64,000 bases of DNA from Capsulimonadaceae bacterium (lineage in GTDB: Bacteria > Armatimonadota > Armatimonadia > Armatimonadales > Capsulimonadaceae): the NCBI GenBank assembly GCA_031292625.1, contig JARLGU010000011.1:124001-188000 (forward strand), in the 5' to 3' direction. Shown piece after piece: positions 17,240-24,840 of the stretch (within the stretch, counting starts at the first letter, position 1; every line of letters starts with the position of its first letter). Below the pieces are notes generated by a model. The model was not told where the DNA came from and made no database searches. It saw only the letters and a program-made list of their open reading frames with translations. The position numbers and the translations under genes were made by a program.

Positions 17240-18125
17240 GAAGTTCGAGAACATCAAGTTTCAAGGGAAAACCCTGGATGTCATTGAAGCCGCCGCCGTC
17301 ATCTGCAAGGAATACACGGACAAGGAGTACGATCTGAGCCTCCGACAGCTCTACTATCAGTTCGTCGCTCGCGGCTTACTGCCAAACTCGGACGCCAACT
17401 ACAAAAGGCTTGGCGACACCATCAAGAACGCGCGCCTTGCCGGGTTGATCGATTGGGACATCATCAAAGACAGAGGACGCGAGACCTTACGCAACAGCCA
17501 TTGGCGCGGACCGGCGGACATAATGCGCTCCGCCGCTCATTCGTTCCGAATGGACACGTGGCGGGCGCAGCCTAACCATGTTCAAGTCATGGTCGAAAAA
17601 CAGGCGCTCGAAGGCGTCCTGGAACCCGTTTGCCGCGAGCTTGATATCCCCTTCACTGCCAATAAGGGCTATTCGTCCGTCTCGGCGCTTTATGAGACCG
17701 GCAAAGAGCTTCGCCGCGCCATTGAATGCGGCAAGGATGTTCACGTGCTCTATCTTGGCGACCACGACCCAAGCGGGATCGACATGACACGCGACGTACA
17801 AAAGCGCCTTTCGCAGTTTGCCGGCGGATGCGTTCACGTGATCCGCGTCGCTCTCAACGAGGATCAAATAGCCCGGTACAACCCGCCCCCGAACCCAACC
17901 AAGATGAAGGATACGCGCGCGGCGACTTATATCCGCCGGTTTGGTGAGCTGTCATGGGAGCTCGATGCACTGGCCCCGGACGTTCTGGCCGACCTTGTAC
18001 GCCAAAACGTATTGCCGTATCGAGACGACGACCTTCACCGCCAAGCGATCGCCGAACAAGACACACACCGCGCACGGCTTGCAGCGATCGCCGACGACAT
18101 CGAACGCCAAGAAAAACAGCCATGA
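17232..18125 (+). CDS. TOPRIM-domain protein (Spo11/TopoVI-A-like)
   Basis: This 297-residue phage-type protein begins with a winged-helix-like region (LSLRQLYYQFVARGLLPN) and then a TOPRIM domain. The latter has VMVEKQALEGVLEP with the metal-binding Glu and VLYLGDHDPSGIDM with the Asp-x-Asp motif. This order resembles the A subunit of topoisomerase VI and related phage proteins, but the protein is short and its catalytic tyrosine cannot be assigned with confidence. It is translationally overlapped with the previous gene. It probably acts on DNA during element replication or recombination. Confidence 0.75.
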   Translation: MLEKFENIKFQGKTLDVIEAAAVICKEYTDKEYDLSLRQLYYQFVARGLLPNSDANYKRLGDTIKNARLAGLIDWDIIKDRGRETLRNSHWRGPADIMRSAAHSFRMDTWRAQPNHVQVMVEKQALEGVLEPVCRELDIPFTANKGYSSVSALYETGKELRRAIECGKDVHVLYLGDHDPSGIDMTRDVQKRLSQFAGGCVHVIRVALNEDQIARYNPPPNPTKMKDTRAATYIRRFGELSWELDALAPDVLADLVRQNVLPYRDDDLHRQAIAEQDTHRARLAAIADDIERQEKQP

Positions 18126-18205
18126 CCGGGAAACTCGGAATAACCTGTTTTACAGTACAATTTAGTGAGTGACGAAAGTGTTGAGGGTATCGGAACACGT
18201 AGCAA

Positions 18206-18535
18206 ATGGAGAAGTTAACCAGGAACGAGCGCCCCGCGCGAAAAATAGGCCGTCCGCGAACCAACCCCGAGCGCCCATTGACGCCCGCCGAACGGCAGGC
18301 CGCGTACCGGCGACGGCTCATAGAGGCGGGGGAACGAGATGACGCCAATTGCATCACTATCGACCGCGCAGCGCACGACCGAATGACGGCCGCGATAGGG
18401 GAGCTGTCCGCCGCTCTCGACGATGCCGCCCGCCGTGGCGTCTCTATCGCCCAAACATGCGCCGGCGTCACCGGTCCGGAGCGCATCGTGAAGCTGGCCC
18501 AGGCGATACGGAGACTGCCCGACCCCAAGCGATGA
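18206..18535 (+). CDS. Hypothetical phage-type protein
   Basis: The 109-residue protein opens with a basic GRPRTNPERPLTPAERQAAYRRR segment, a common N-terminus of small phage proteins. An Ala-rich helical region and the short GPERIVKLAQAIRRL helix follow. It has no known function. Its stop overlaps the ATG of the next gene. It stands in the island's plus-strand group downstream of the TOPRIM gene, 80 bases away. Confidence 0.65.
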   Translation: MEKLTRNERPARKIGRPRTNPERPLTPAERQAAYRRRLIEAGERDDANCITIDRAAHDRMTAAIGELSAALDDAARRGVSIAQTCAGVTGPERIVKLAQAIRRLPDPKR

Positions 18536-18789
18536 CCGCCAAAGCCCCCACGATGCCCGCAGGACGCGAAATAGGCGTATTGGGCAACGTTGGCCGGGAC
18601 ATCGGGACGGACCTCGACGCCGACGTACTCGACACCGGAACGCCGTACGGTGAGACTTGCGGCCTGCGTGCCTGCCGAACCGGGAATGGCGACCTCCTGC
18701 TATGGGGATGGTTCGACGGCATTGTGTCAACGCCGCCCCCTTCTGAACATCCCACCGACCTCCTTCGCCGCTTGCTCCAGAACACGTAG
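18532..18789 (+). CDS. Hypothetical protein, overlapping neighbour
   Basis: The 85-residue frame starts at an ATGA overlap with the upstream gene, which supports translation. The sequence is Gly/Asp-rich in the first half (GREIGVLGNVGRDIGTDLDADVLDTG) and carries no known motif. Its last 63 bases overlap the 3' end of the convergent DUF2280-like gene. The open frame extends further upstream but only antisense to better candidates. Confidence 0.5.
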   Translation: MTAKAPTMPAGREIGVLGNVGRDIGTDLDADVLDTGTPYGETCGLRACRTGNGDLLLWGWFDGIVSTPPPSEHPTDLLRRLLQNT

Positions 18790-19092
18790 CCTGACGCAGG
18801 GAGACTGAGCGTTAACATAGTCGCGTTCGAGACGCCGCAGTCTCACGGACTTTTGCGAGATCGCGATAGAAGAAACGCCGGCAACAAACGAATTTCGGAT
18901 CGAATTGAACAGCGCCTTGTTTTCAGCCGACAAGGTCTTACCCGTTAATGTCGTTGGATCATACCGGAGGATCTGCGGCAACGAGCATTCGACGCCGAAG
19001 GCTTTGCGTACCTCCACCTGGACTTCGGAAGGGGTGGCGTAGCACGCCAACATTTCAATGATACTCCGGCGCACCTCGCTTGAAAGTTTCAT
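18727..19092 (-). CDS. DUF2280-like phage protein (small-terminase-like)
   Basis: This 121-residue protein starts at an ATG with GAGGA upstream. It begins LSSEVRRSIIEMLACYATPSEVQVEVRKAFGVE and then SLPQILRYDPTT, which is the DUF2280 pattern: a helix-turn-helix followed by a YDP motif. DUF2280 proteins sit in prophages near packaging genes and are thought to be small-terminase relatives. Here it lies 46 bases downstream of another HTH protein of similar type. No large terminase accompanies it. Confidence 0.75.
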   Translation of the reverse strand: MKLSSEVRRSIIEMLACYATPSEVQVEVRKAFGVECSLPQILRYDPTTLTGKTLSAENKALFNSIRNSFVAGVSSIAISQKSVRLRRLERDYVNAQSPCVRLRVLEQAAKEVGGMFRRGRR

Positions 19093-19138
19093 TATTTTCC
19101 TCGTTCTACCCTGCGGTCATTAACGTAGGTTAACGTTC

Positions 19139-19600
19139 CTACGCCACGCTAAGCCCCAAGCGTGTGTCACCTTCGCCCGCTTCGGACACTTCACCGCCTG
19201 ATGTCGCTTCGATGATCCGCGCCACCTTATCAGCCATGACGCCGTACAACAAGGCGATCTGTTGAGGCGGGTATCGTCGCAGGTACGCGGGATCCGTCGC
19301 AACCTTCGACATCTCGATAAGCGCTGCAAGCGCCGTTGAGACGAACTCGGAAATGAGCTCGTCAGGCGTTGCATCGCTGTCAGTTGGCAAAGTTCCAACT
19401 TGTTCCAACTTCACGACCTGTTCCAACTTCTGCACATCGATCGCTGGCTGTCCCTTTGCGACAAACTCGTTCCGGATGCGCGAGACCGTCGCTTTCGGCA
19501 GGTTGTACGCGCCGGCGACTTCGGTAATTCCTTGCCCAGCCATTAGCGCGTTCGCCACAATGAGCCGCAAGTCATCGTCTATTCTTTTGCCCCTTGCCAT
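19139..19600 (-). CDS. HTH phage protein, small-terminase-like
   Basis: The 153-residue protein has an N-terminal helix-turn-helix (DDLRLIVANALMAGQGITEVAGAYNLPKATVSRIR) and a helical C-terminus (PDELISEFVSTALAALIEMSKV). This layout is shared by many phage small terminases and transposase-type HTH proteins. The ATG at 19600 has AGAGG upstream. It probably forms an operon with the DUF2280-like gene. DNA binding is well supported; a packaging role is inference. Confidence 0.65.
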   Translation of the reverse strand: MARGKRIDDDLRLIVANALMAGQGITEVAGAYNLPKATVSRIRNEFVAKGQPAIDVQKLEQVVKLEQVGTLPTDSDATPDELISEFVSTALAALIEMSKVATDPAYLRRYPPQQIALLYGVMADKVARIIEATSGGEVSEAGEGDTRLGLSVA

Positions 19601-19739
19601 GTTTTAGCCTCTCGTTTTGACCTTCTTATCGCTCGCTACGCAAAATATCTTGCACCTACTGTTTTTGACTCTTTACGAATTTTTCGTTGGAGTATCGAAC
19701 TTTTCGCGCCTTATTAAGTCTCATTATCACGTGTTATTG

Positions 19740-19768
19740 TTGACGTGTGAATTCTACGGTGAGATAAT
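19740..19768 (+). promoter_or_regulatory. Promoter of acyltransferase, probably leaderless
   Basis: TTGACG (19740-19745) and GATAAT (19763-19768) are separated by exactly 17 bases. The ATG begins only seven bases after the -10 box, where transcription should start, so the messenger probably has no leader. Confidence 0.65.
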
Positions 19769-19774
19769 ACATGT

Positions 19775-20974
19775 ATGCGCGCGCCTACGACAGAGCCCGT
19801 TCGGCCTGAGAACGGCGAACAACCCCCGTTGCCGGATCCCCCGCCCATCGCTGAGTCTCCCGGCATGGACACGATCACCGCCGCGCCTATCGCCGATTCC
19901 GCGCCTATTGCGCCGCTCATAGGCCCTGAGCTTGTCTCAGAGCCGGAGACCCTGAGCTTGCCGAAGGGAAAGCCCAGCGCCGATCAATGGGCCGTCCTCG
20001 GAGGGCTCAGGTTCTTCCTCGCAATGGTGGTGATGTCCAGGCACGCCACGATCGTTGGGAAGCCTTTTTGCCCATTTATTGAGCAATTCGGCGGCTATGC
20101 AGCTGTTATTTGTTTTATGGTAATTTCCGGATATTCTATGGCCCATTCGCTAACACAAGACTCGAATGCTGCCCGCTTTTACGTTCGTAGATTTTGGAGA
20201 ATCTATCCGGTTTATGTGACATCTCTTGCGTTAGCGGTTGCAGCAAACGTTCTAGATGGCTTCCCTATTCATGTCAACGATTGCATTAATATGTTTGGGG
20301 AGCTCACATTTCTCCAGAACATCCAAACAGAATTAGTACGCCTGTTTTGGCCCTCCTGGTCGCTAGGTATCGAAGTTTGGCTTTATGCAATGGCACCGTT
20401 GTTCATTGCGCTTCGGCACAGAGCGTACATAGCAATAATCGCCATCTCTCTTGTCGTTTCGCTGGCTCATTATTTCCTGAAACTTTCAGAGCCGGCCTAC
20501 GTAAATGGATTTTGGGGCATCGGTCTAATGACCGCGCCATGGCTGTCGGGATTTGCATACTATCGCATGAGATCAACCTGCAAGACGGCCCCGATCGTAT
20601 TACTGGCCGGTGCCGCAATGCTTGCATTCCGAGATTTCGATGCTACAGTCGGACGTCACTCGATGATGCTCTACATAATCTGCTGCGTGGTTTTGATCCT
20701 CGGTCACAAAATCGTGTTTTCTGCTAGCATCGGCAATTTTCTTCGATTTATCGGCGATCTAAGCTACCCGCTGTATATTAGCCACGGTATCATGTTGTCT
20801 CAGTTTGTCCATGCCCCAGGGATGGCCGTACCGAGCGCAGTTGCTGTAGCTGTCGTAATATTACTGGCTATAGACTATCCCTTACGTAAGTTTTCACGTC
20901 GAAAATTTAAATCGGTATATAAGCTATCCGAAGTCGGCATAGGGTTCAGACGTAAATGCAGTCACTTCGCTTGA
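19775..20974 (+). CDS. Acyltransferase 3 family membrane protein
   Basis: The 399-residue integral membrane protein belongs to the OafA/NodX acyltransferase 3 family, which O-acetylates surface sugars. The conserved start of the domain is LGGLRFFLAMVVMSRHA (about residues 72-88, His at the active-site position), followed by the FMVISGYSMA and YVRRFWRIYPVY signatures and about ten membrane spans. The first 70 residues are Pro/Ala-rich and include PELVSEPETLSLPKG, encoded by two short palindromic repeats. Phages often carry such genes to change the host surface and exclude rivals. Its own promoter directly abuts the start codon. Confidence 0.9.
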   Translation: MRAPTTEPVRPENGEQPPLPDPPPIAESPGMDTITAAPIADSAPIAPLIGPELVSEPETLSLPKGKPSADQWAVLGGLRFFLAMVVMSRHATIVGKPFCPFIEQFGGYAAVICFMVISGYSMAHSLTQDSNAARFYVRRFWRIYPVYVTSLALAVAANVLDGFPIHVNDCINMFGELTFLQNIQTELVRLFWPSWSLGIEVWLYAMAPLFIALRHRAYIAIIAISLVVSLAHYFLKLSEPAYVNGFWGIGLMTAPWLSGFAYYRMRSTCKTAPIVLLAGAAMLAFRDFDATVGRHSMMLYIICCVVLILGHKIVFSASIGNFLRFIGDLSYPLYISHGIMLSQFVHAPGMAVPSAVAVAVVILLAIDYPLRKFSRRKFKSVYKLSEVGIGFRRKCSHFA

Positions 20975-21979
20975 AGTTAACGCCCTATTCCATATTCTAA
21001 CAAAATCACAAAGGTTCCCAAATCCCTGACCATAACCATCGTTTAGCACGTGCAGAGATCCGTTAAGTGACCCTAAGTCCCCCACGCTGATAGGCGTGCC
21101 ATTGAGATAGTAGATCGTAGTCGATGACGCCGATGTCCTCGTAACAATGAGAGTGTAGTCTGTGCCGGTTTCCAACGCAGCGACTGAACCACCCGCATTA
21201 GGGCACAAGTACTGACCGCTGCCGATATAGCACGACAGTCCAGCCTGTTTCCAAAATAGGTTCTGCCAGCTGTTAAGTCCCGCCCATGTGGACAATAATC
21301 TGAACCGTATCGCTATCGACCAATCAGACGCAGTTGGAGTCAAATTAAGCGCATCGAAAGAGCCCATACCAGTATGCGCACCAAGAACCCCCGGCGAATC
21401 AGCAGGACTCGGATCGGTAGAATCCCATGATTGCCATGCAGGCATTGTCTGTGTCAGCGATCCTACCACGTCATTCAGCGTTGTGCCAGCCCCCTCATTC
21501 ATGATATAGGTGTGAATGAGACCGCTTGCCCACGACGCGGCCGATGAGCCAACCCACGCCGTTCCGTACGACGGCTTCTGCGCCGGGTTAGTCGAGGCCG
21601 CGAACGTCCCCACACTCGTAGCCGTCAAGTTCGGCCCGGTGGTTACGCTTATCGGGCCTGCGACGAACGACGCCGGCGAAACCGCGACGATCTGGTTATC
21701 GTTTATGATCTGGATCGACTGAGCCGGAACGCCATTGAAAAGGACGCTGCCAACGCCAGAATAAACCTCGCAGTTCGGGTCTTTAGGATGCATGCCCAGG
21801 AACGCGCCCAAGAAGCCGCCGCCGTTGATCGTCACAGGGACGCCGAGGCCGAATGCTGGCGAAAAGCTCGAGATGTTCGGCAAAGGGACAATATAGGATC
21901 CGCTTGCCCACTTCGGCTGCTTCGTCGTCGAACAATATGACCAGGCTTTCCCCGGCGTAGGTCTATCTGCCATCTGCAT
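20924..21979 (-). CDS. Phage-type protein with IPT/TIG and LamG-like domains
   Basis: The 351-residue protein starts at ATG 21979 with AAGGAGA upstream; the longer frame is antisense to the terminase gene and lacks support. Residues about 28-120 look like an IPT/TIG immunoglobulin-like domain (FSPAFGLGVPVTINGGGF...VLFNGVPAQSIQIINDNQIVAVSP). Residues about 160-350 resemble a LamG/concanavalin-like jelly roll (FDALNLTPTASDWSIAIRFRL...YYLNGTPISVGDL). This fits a tail-tip, fibre or host-binding protein. The 3' end overlaps the convergent acyltransferase by 51 bases. It follows the small terminase directly where a large terminase would be expected. Confidence 0.75.
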   Translation of the reverse strand: MQMADRPTPGKAWSYCSTTKQPKWASGSYIVPLPNISSFSPAFGLGVPVTINGGGFLGAFLGMHPKDPNCEVYSGVGSVLFNGVPAQSIQIINDNQIVAVSPASFVAGPISVTTGPNLTATSVGTFAASTNPAQKPSYGTAWVGSSAASWASGLIHTYIMNEGAGTTLNDVVGSLTQTMPAWQSWDSTDPSPADSPGVLGAHTGMGSFDALNLTPTASDWSIAIRFRLLSTWAGLNSWQNLFWKQAGLSCYIGSGQYLCPNAGGSVAALETGTDYTLIVTRTSASSTTIYYLNGTPISVGDLGSLNGSLHVLNDGYGQGFGNLCDFVRIWNRALTSSEVTAFTSEPYADFG

Positions 21980-22040
21980 GTTCTCCTTATCGCCCGAGCC
22001 GCTTGCGGATCTGTTCGTCAAGCGCCGCCCTGGCTCGAAA

Positions 22041-22652
22041 CTAACTCGCGAGCTGCCTGCCGCCGTTCTCGATGCGCAACACATCGCCACTCGCCACCAG
22101 CATATCAATGATCGTAGCCTTGTACGACTTGACGACCAGCTCAATATCCTCCGCCTCGCTGTGTGCGTTCACATCTACCGCCCCGGAGACTGCGACCTCA
22201 GAACGATCATTGAGCAAGCCCAGGTGCTTTGCGAGCGTGACGAGAGCAGCTTGCTTGTCATACAGCTCGACGGATACCGTCTCACCGTATGCGTTTGGTG
22301 TGCGCCGGATCGACTTGATAAGATGCCCGTTACCGCTTTGCATGAGCTTTGCGACATTCAGGTTCCCGTCATCATCCAAGCCTTCCGACAGGTCGCCGCG
22401 CGCAATGTCGGCAAGGCGGGCAAGGCACTCTTTCGCTTCCATGCTCCCGGCTTCGATCCTGGCCGCTATATACAGCGCAATATCAGGTTTTCTAAGGTTT
22501 TCGCTGCCGGTTTGGGCAAGCGTCGCATTGCTGCCGGAGTAACCGGCCAACTGCGCGGCCTTCGTCGCATTGAAGCGGGCGACGCCCAGGTAGGCATCGG
22601 CAAACGCCTTCTGTTTGCCTTTCAACGGCGGTAGCTCGTCAATATCGGTCAT
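22041..22652 (-). CDS. Phage terminase small subunit
   Basis: The 203-residue protein shows the Terminase_2 pattern: LPPLKGKQKAFADAYLGVARFNATKAAQLAGYSGSNATLAQTGSENLRKPDIALYI, the DNA-recognition helix-turn-helix. It is followed by the typical oligomerisation helices and LYDKQAALVTLAKHLGL. Small subunits select the genome end for packaging and need a large ATPase/nuclease subunit, which is not found in this window. The start overlaps the stop of the upstream HTH gene by four bases. Confidence 0.9.
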   Translation of the reverse strand: MTDIDELPPLKGKQKAFADAYLGVARFNATKAAQLAGYSGSNATLAQTGSENLRKPDIALYIAARIEAGSMEAKECLARLADIARGDLSEGLDDDGNLNVAKLMQSGNGHLIKSIRRTPNAYGETVSVELYDKQAALVTLAKHLGLLNDRSEVAVSGAVDVNAHSEAEDIELVVKSYKATIIDMLVASGDVLRIENGGRQLAS

Positions 22653-22897
22653 CGCTGTTCTCTCCTCGCTCGTGGCCTACCCTTCGGCTTGATGCCATCT
22701 GGCCGCGTTCTCGCTCGGTACGCTTCGACATCCGAGCGCCGGACCACCAGCAAGCCCCCGTGTCCGAGCGCCGCAGGTAGGCGGTTCTCACCGATCGCCT
22801 TGCGAACCGTGTTCGTCGCCACTGAGAGCGCCGAAGCGGCTTCTGTAACGCTAAGGTAGTCCGAGCGCACGTGTTGTAACGAAGTTAGGCGTATCAT
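22649..22897 (-). CDS. Excisionase-type HTH protein
   Basis: The 82-residue protein has an HTH_17-type domain (YLSVTEAASALSVATNTVRKAIGENRLPAALGHGGLLVVRRSDVEAYRART) and a basic tail. Such proteins act as excisionases or local regulators. It is translationally coupled to the small terminase, so it may control that short operon. No strong ribosome site precedes the ATG. Confidence 0.8.
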   Translation of the reverse strand: MIRLTSLQHVRSDYLSVTEAASALSVATNTVRKAIGENRLPAALGHGGLLVVRRSDVEAYRARTRPDGIKPKGRPRARREQR

Positions 22898-23179
22898 CAG
22901 TTAAATTCTACCATGAAACGGTCACAATGTTCATACATGAACATTTGTAATAAGCACATTGGTATTTTTATGTCAGCTCATAATATTGATAAGTTAATTT
23001 GCCAAACGGGCATCTGCATCGACGCGGGACACACACAAACAAGCGGCAGGGTTAACGCCTTGCCGCTTGCTGCCATCGTCGGACGCCGTTATGGGGTTTC
23101 TAGGGAGTGCTGAAGCGAAATAGGAGAGTCGCAAACTAAGCTGCAAGCGTTCTCCGGCCATCGTGGGGCGAAATTGGGG

Positions 23180-23404
23180 CTATTTCTCCGCTGCCTTCGG
23201 CGACACGTCCAACGCGGATTCGGTTTCGTCATAGTCGGTGTCGACGCCGAAGCGCTTGTCAGCGAGTTGGAGAGCCATAGCGGTTGCGTCCCTCATATCT
23301 TCTTCGGTCGTATCTTCGCTGTATCCCGGCAGTGTGCGCGGGTCAAAATACGTTGGGGACGCTTGCGGGTCCGCCGGTGGAGTCGGTTCGGTTGTCGGCG
23401 TCAT
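23180..23404 (-). CDS. Hypothetical acidic protein
   Basis: The 74-residue protein starts with a Pro/Thr-rich stretch (TPTTEPTPPADP) and continues with an acidic helical region (EDTTEEDMRDATAMALQLADKRFG). AGGAG lies upstream of the ATG. It follows the PIN toxin gene by ten bases on the same strand and could be co-transcribed. No family is recognised. Confidence 0.6.
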   Translation of the reverse strand: MTPTTEPTPPADPQASPTYFDPRTLPGYSEDTTEEDMRDATAMALQLADKRFGVDTDYDETESALDVSPKAAEK

Positions 23405-23414
23405 GGCTTTGCTC

Positions 23415-23825
23415 CTACGGGATCACCTCAAGCGCCGTTCCGTCCATAAGGCGGTAGGCGTGAAAGTGTTTGTCTATAGTAAAGATGCGCCGTAAGCCGG
23501 TATCTTCGGCTGCTACAAGAAGTGTAGCGTCCGCGTAGTCACATGGCCGATCGGCGTAGCGCTCCATGTAAGCTCCTGTACGCAGCCTGGCGTTCACCGT
23601 TGGCGTAAACACGGTGAGTTTTCCGGCGCGAAGCAAGCTCCATAAGCCGCCTTGTGCGCGTAAACCGCCGCCACGCCCGAGAAGATGAAACGCTTCCGCT
23701 AAGCAGGCTTCCGTCGTCATCATCTTGACAGACTGAAAGCTCCGCACGGCTTGGGTGCATCGTTCGTGCGCCGCATCTCGTGCTATCAATATGGCAACAA
23801 GTGGGCCGGCATCACAGAGGATCAC
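23415..23825 (-). CDS. PIN-domain toxin (VapC-like ribonuclease)
   Basis: The 136-residue protein is a PIN ribonuclease. It has LCDAGPLVAIL with the first catalytic Asp (residue 5), the central TEACLAEAFHLLG with its Glu, and DYADATLLVAAEDTG with the C-terminal acidic pair, then IFTIDKHF. PIN toxins cleave tRNA or rRNA and are neutralised by a partner. The gene overlaps the upstream antitoxin-like gene by 14 bases. All expected acidic residues are present, so the nuclease is probably active. Confidence 0.9.
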   Translation of the reverse strand: MILCDAGPLVAILIARDAAHERCTQAVRSFQSVKMMTTEACLAEAFHLLGRGGGLRAQGGLWSLLRAGKLTVFTPTVNARLRTGAYMERYADRPCDYADATLLVAAEDTGLRRIFTIDKHFHAYRLMDGTALEVIP

Positions 23826-24066
23826 ATGGAGCCTCTATTTCCGACCATGACCGGCCGTCTCCGGGGCCAGACGTTCCCTCGACAATGCCGATCACGCCTA
23901 ACGCCTTTAGGCTATCGTACATCGTCTCGCCGCTATCTTGTACGGTCGGCAGGCTAGCTTCGTGGAGTACACGCAAAGCGTATTCCGAGACATCGAGCCC
24001 GGCGAGCGCCGCCTTATTCATAAGCGTGGCTTCTTCATCCGGCGTGAGATCGATAGTCAATGTCAT
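23812..24066 (-). CDS. Antitoxin-like partner of the PIN toxin
   Basis: The 84-residue protein starts with a ribbon-helix-helix-like segment (LTIDLTPDEEATLMNKAALAGLDVSEYALRVLHEA), typical of VapB/CopG-type antitoxins, and ends in a flexible tail suited to toxin binding. It overlaps both neighbours: ATGA with the HTH gene before it and 14 bases with the toxin after it. Identification rests on fold pattern and context. Confidence 0.8.
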   Translation of the reverse strand: MTLTIDLTPDEEATLMNKAALAGLDVSEYALRVLHEASLPTVQDSGETMYDSLKALGVIGIVEGTSGPGDGRSWSEIEAPCDPL

Positions 24067-24272
24067 AACTGTCCTCCTGCAACCCCAAGGCGTGGACGTC
24101 CGCCCTTACGCTCACGAGCATAGGCGTCCACGGCGGTAAGAGGGATAACCTTACGCCCATATCGCAATTCGGAAGGCAAACGTCCTGCGAGTACCGCCGC
24201 GCGAATTCGAGAATCGGTAACGCCTAGCCGTTCTGCTGCCTGCTGAACTGTAAGGAACTCTTCGTTTTCCAT
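24063..24272 (-). CDS. HTH regulator of the toxin-antitoxin operon
   Basis: The 69-residue protein has an excisionase/MerR-type helix-turn-helix (FLTVQQAAERLGVTDSRIRAAVLAGRLPSELRYGRKVIPLTAVDAY) and a basic GRPRLG tail. It is the first gene of a three-gene operon with the antitoxin and toxin, with start and stop codons overlapping. Duplicate TATTACGAT sites lie immediately upstream and are its likely operators. Confidence 0.82.
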   Translation of the reverse strand: MENEEFLTVQQAAERLGVTDSRIRAAVLAGRLPSELRYGRKVIPLTAVDAYARERKGGRPRLGVAGGQL

Positions 24273-24293
24273 GCCATCATTTTACCCGAAAAA

Positions 24294-24325
24294 TATTACG
24301 ATGACACAATAACAACTATTACGAT
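24294..24325. promoter_or_regulatory. Direct-repeat operator of the toxin operon
   Basis: TATTACGAT occurs at 24294-24302 and again at 24317-24325, 23 bases apart, that is two helical turns. The region is AT-rich and lies just upstream of the HTH gene, as expected for cooperative autoregulation. Confidence 0.55.
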
Positions 24326-24431
24326 AACGTGATAGTTTCAGGTATACATTACCAATGTAGGCACAAAGAAAAGCCCCGGCGACAGCGCCAACTGTCCCGA
24401 GGCCGTGACCGAAGTCTAAAAGGAGACTCCG

Positions 24432-24767
24432 ATGAAGTCAATTATAACCCCTTCCTGCTCAATGAGCAATGACCGCATGATCGCTCTCGACGCAATGGCC
24501 GCCGAGCGTGACATCGAGATCGCCCGCATCAACCGAGACGGACTCTTTTCCCGAGCTGATGACCTGTGCTTCGAGGACGGACGCGGAAACGTCCTGCAAG
24601 CCGCCATGCACTGCGCGATCGACGGCGGGACGTACACCGTCGTTCACGACCTGGCCGCCGATCGATGGTACACGGTTGACAGCCCGCGCCGGATCCCGGC
24701 CTCCGTCATGATCGAAGCCATTGCGCAGCGCGTTGCCCGAAACCGGGCGCAGCGACTTGCCGCCTAA
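24432..24767 (+). CDS. Hypothetical island protein
   Basis: The 111-residue protein starts at an ATG with a strong AAGGAGA site seven bases upstream. It has an N-terminal helix region with ALDAMAAERDIEIARINRDG, then a compact mixed domain (VLQAAMHCAIDGGTYTVVHDLAADRWYTVDSP). No family is recognised. It is the first gene of a plus-strand group that continues with two related unknown proteins. Confidence 0.7.
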   Translation: MKSIITPSCSMSNDRMIALDAMAAERDIEIARINRDGLFSRADDLCFEDGRGNVLQAAMHCAIDGGTYTVVHDLAADRWYTVDSPRRIPASVMIEAIAQRVARNRAQRLAA

Positions 24768-24840
24768 CTCTCCCTATCCCTGCCAATTGCCGAAAGCATA
24801 AGGCAGGGTCCTACTCTCACTGATGGAAGGAATAGAAGCA

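Noticed and set aside
19775-20974. Acyltransferase as part of a chromosomal lipopolysaccharide cluster
   Set aside because: No glycosyltransferase or sugar-nucleotide genes adjoin it, and its neighbours are phage-type genes.
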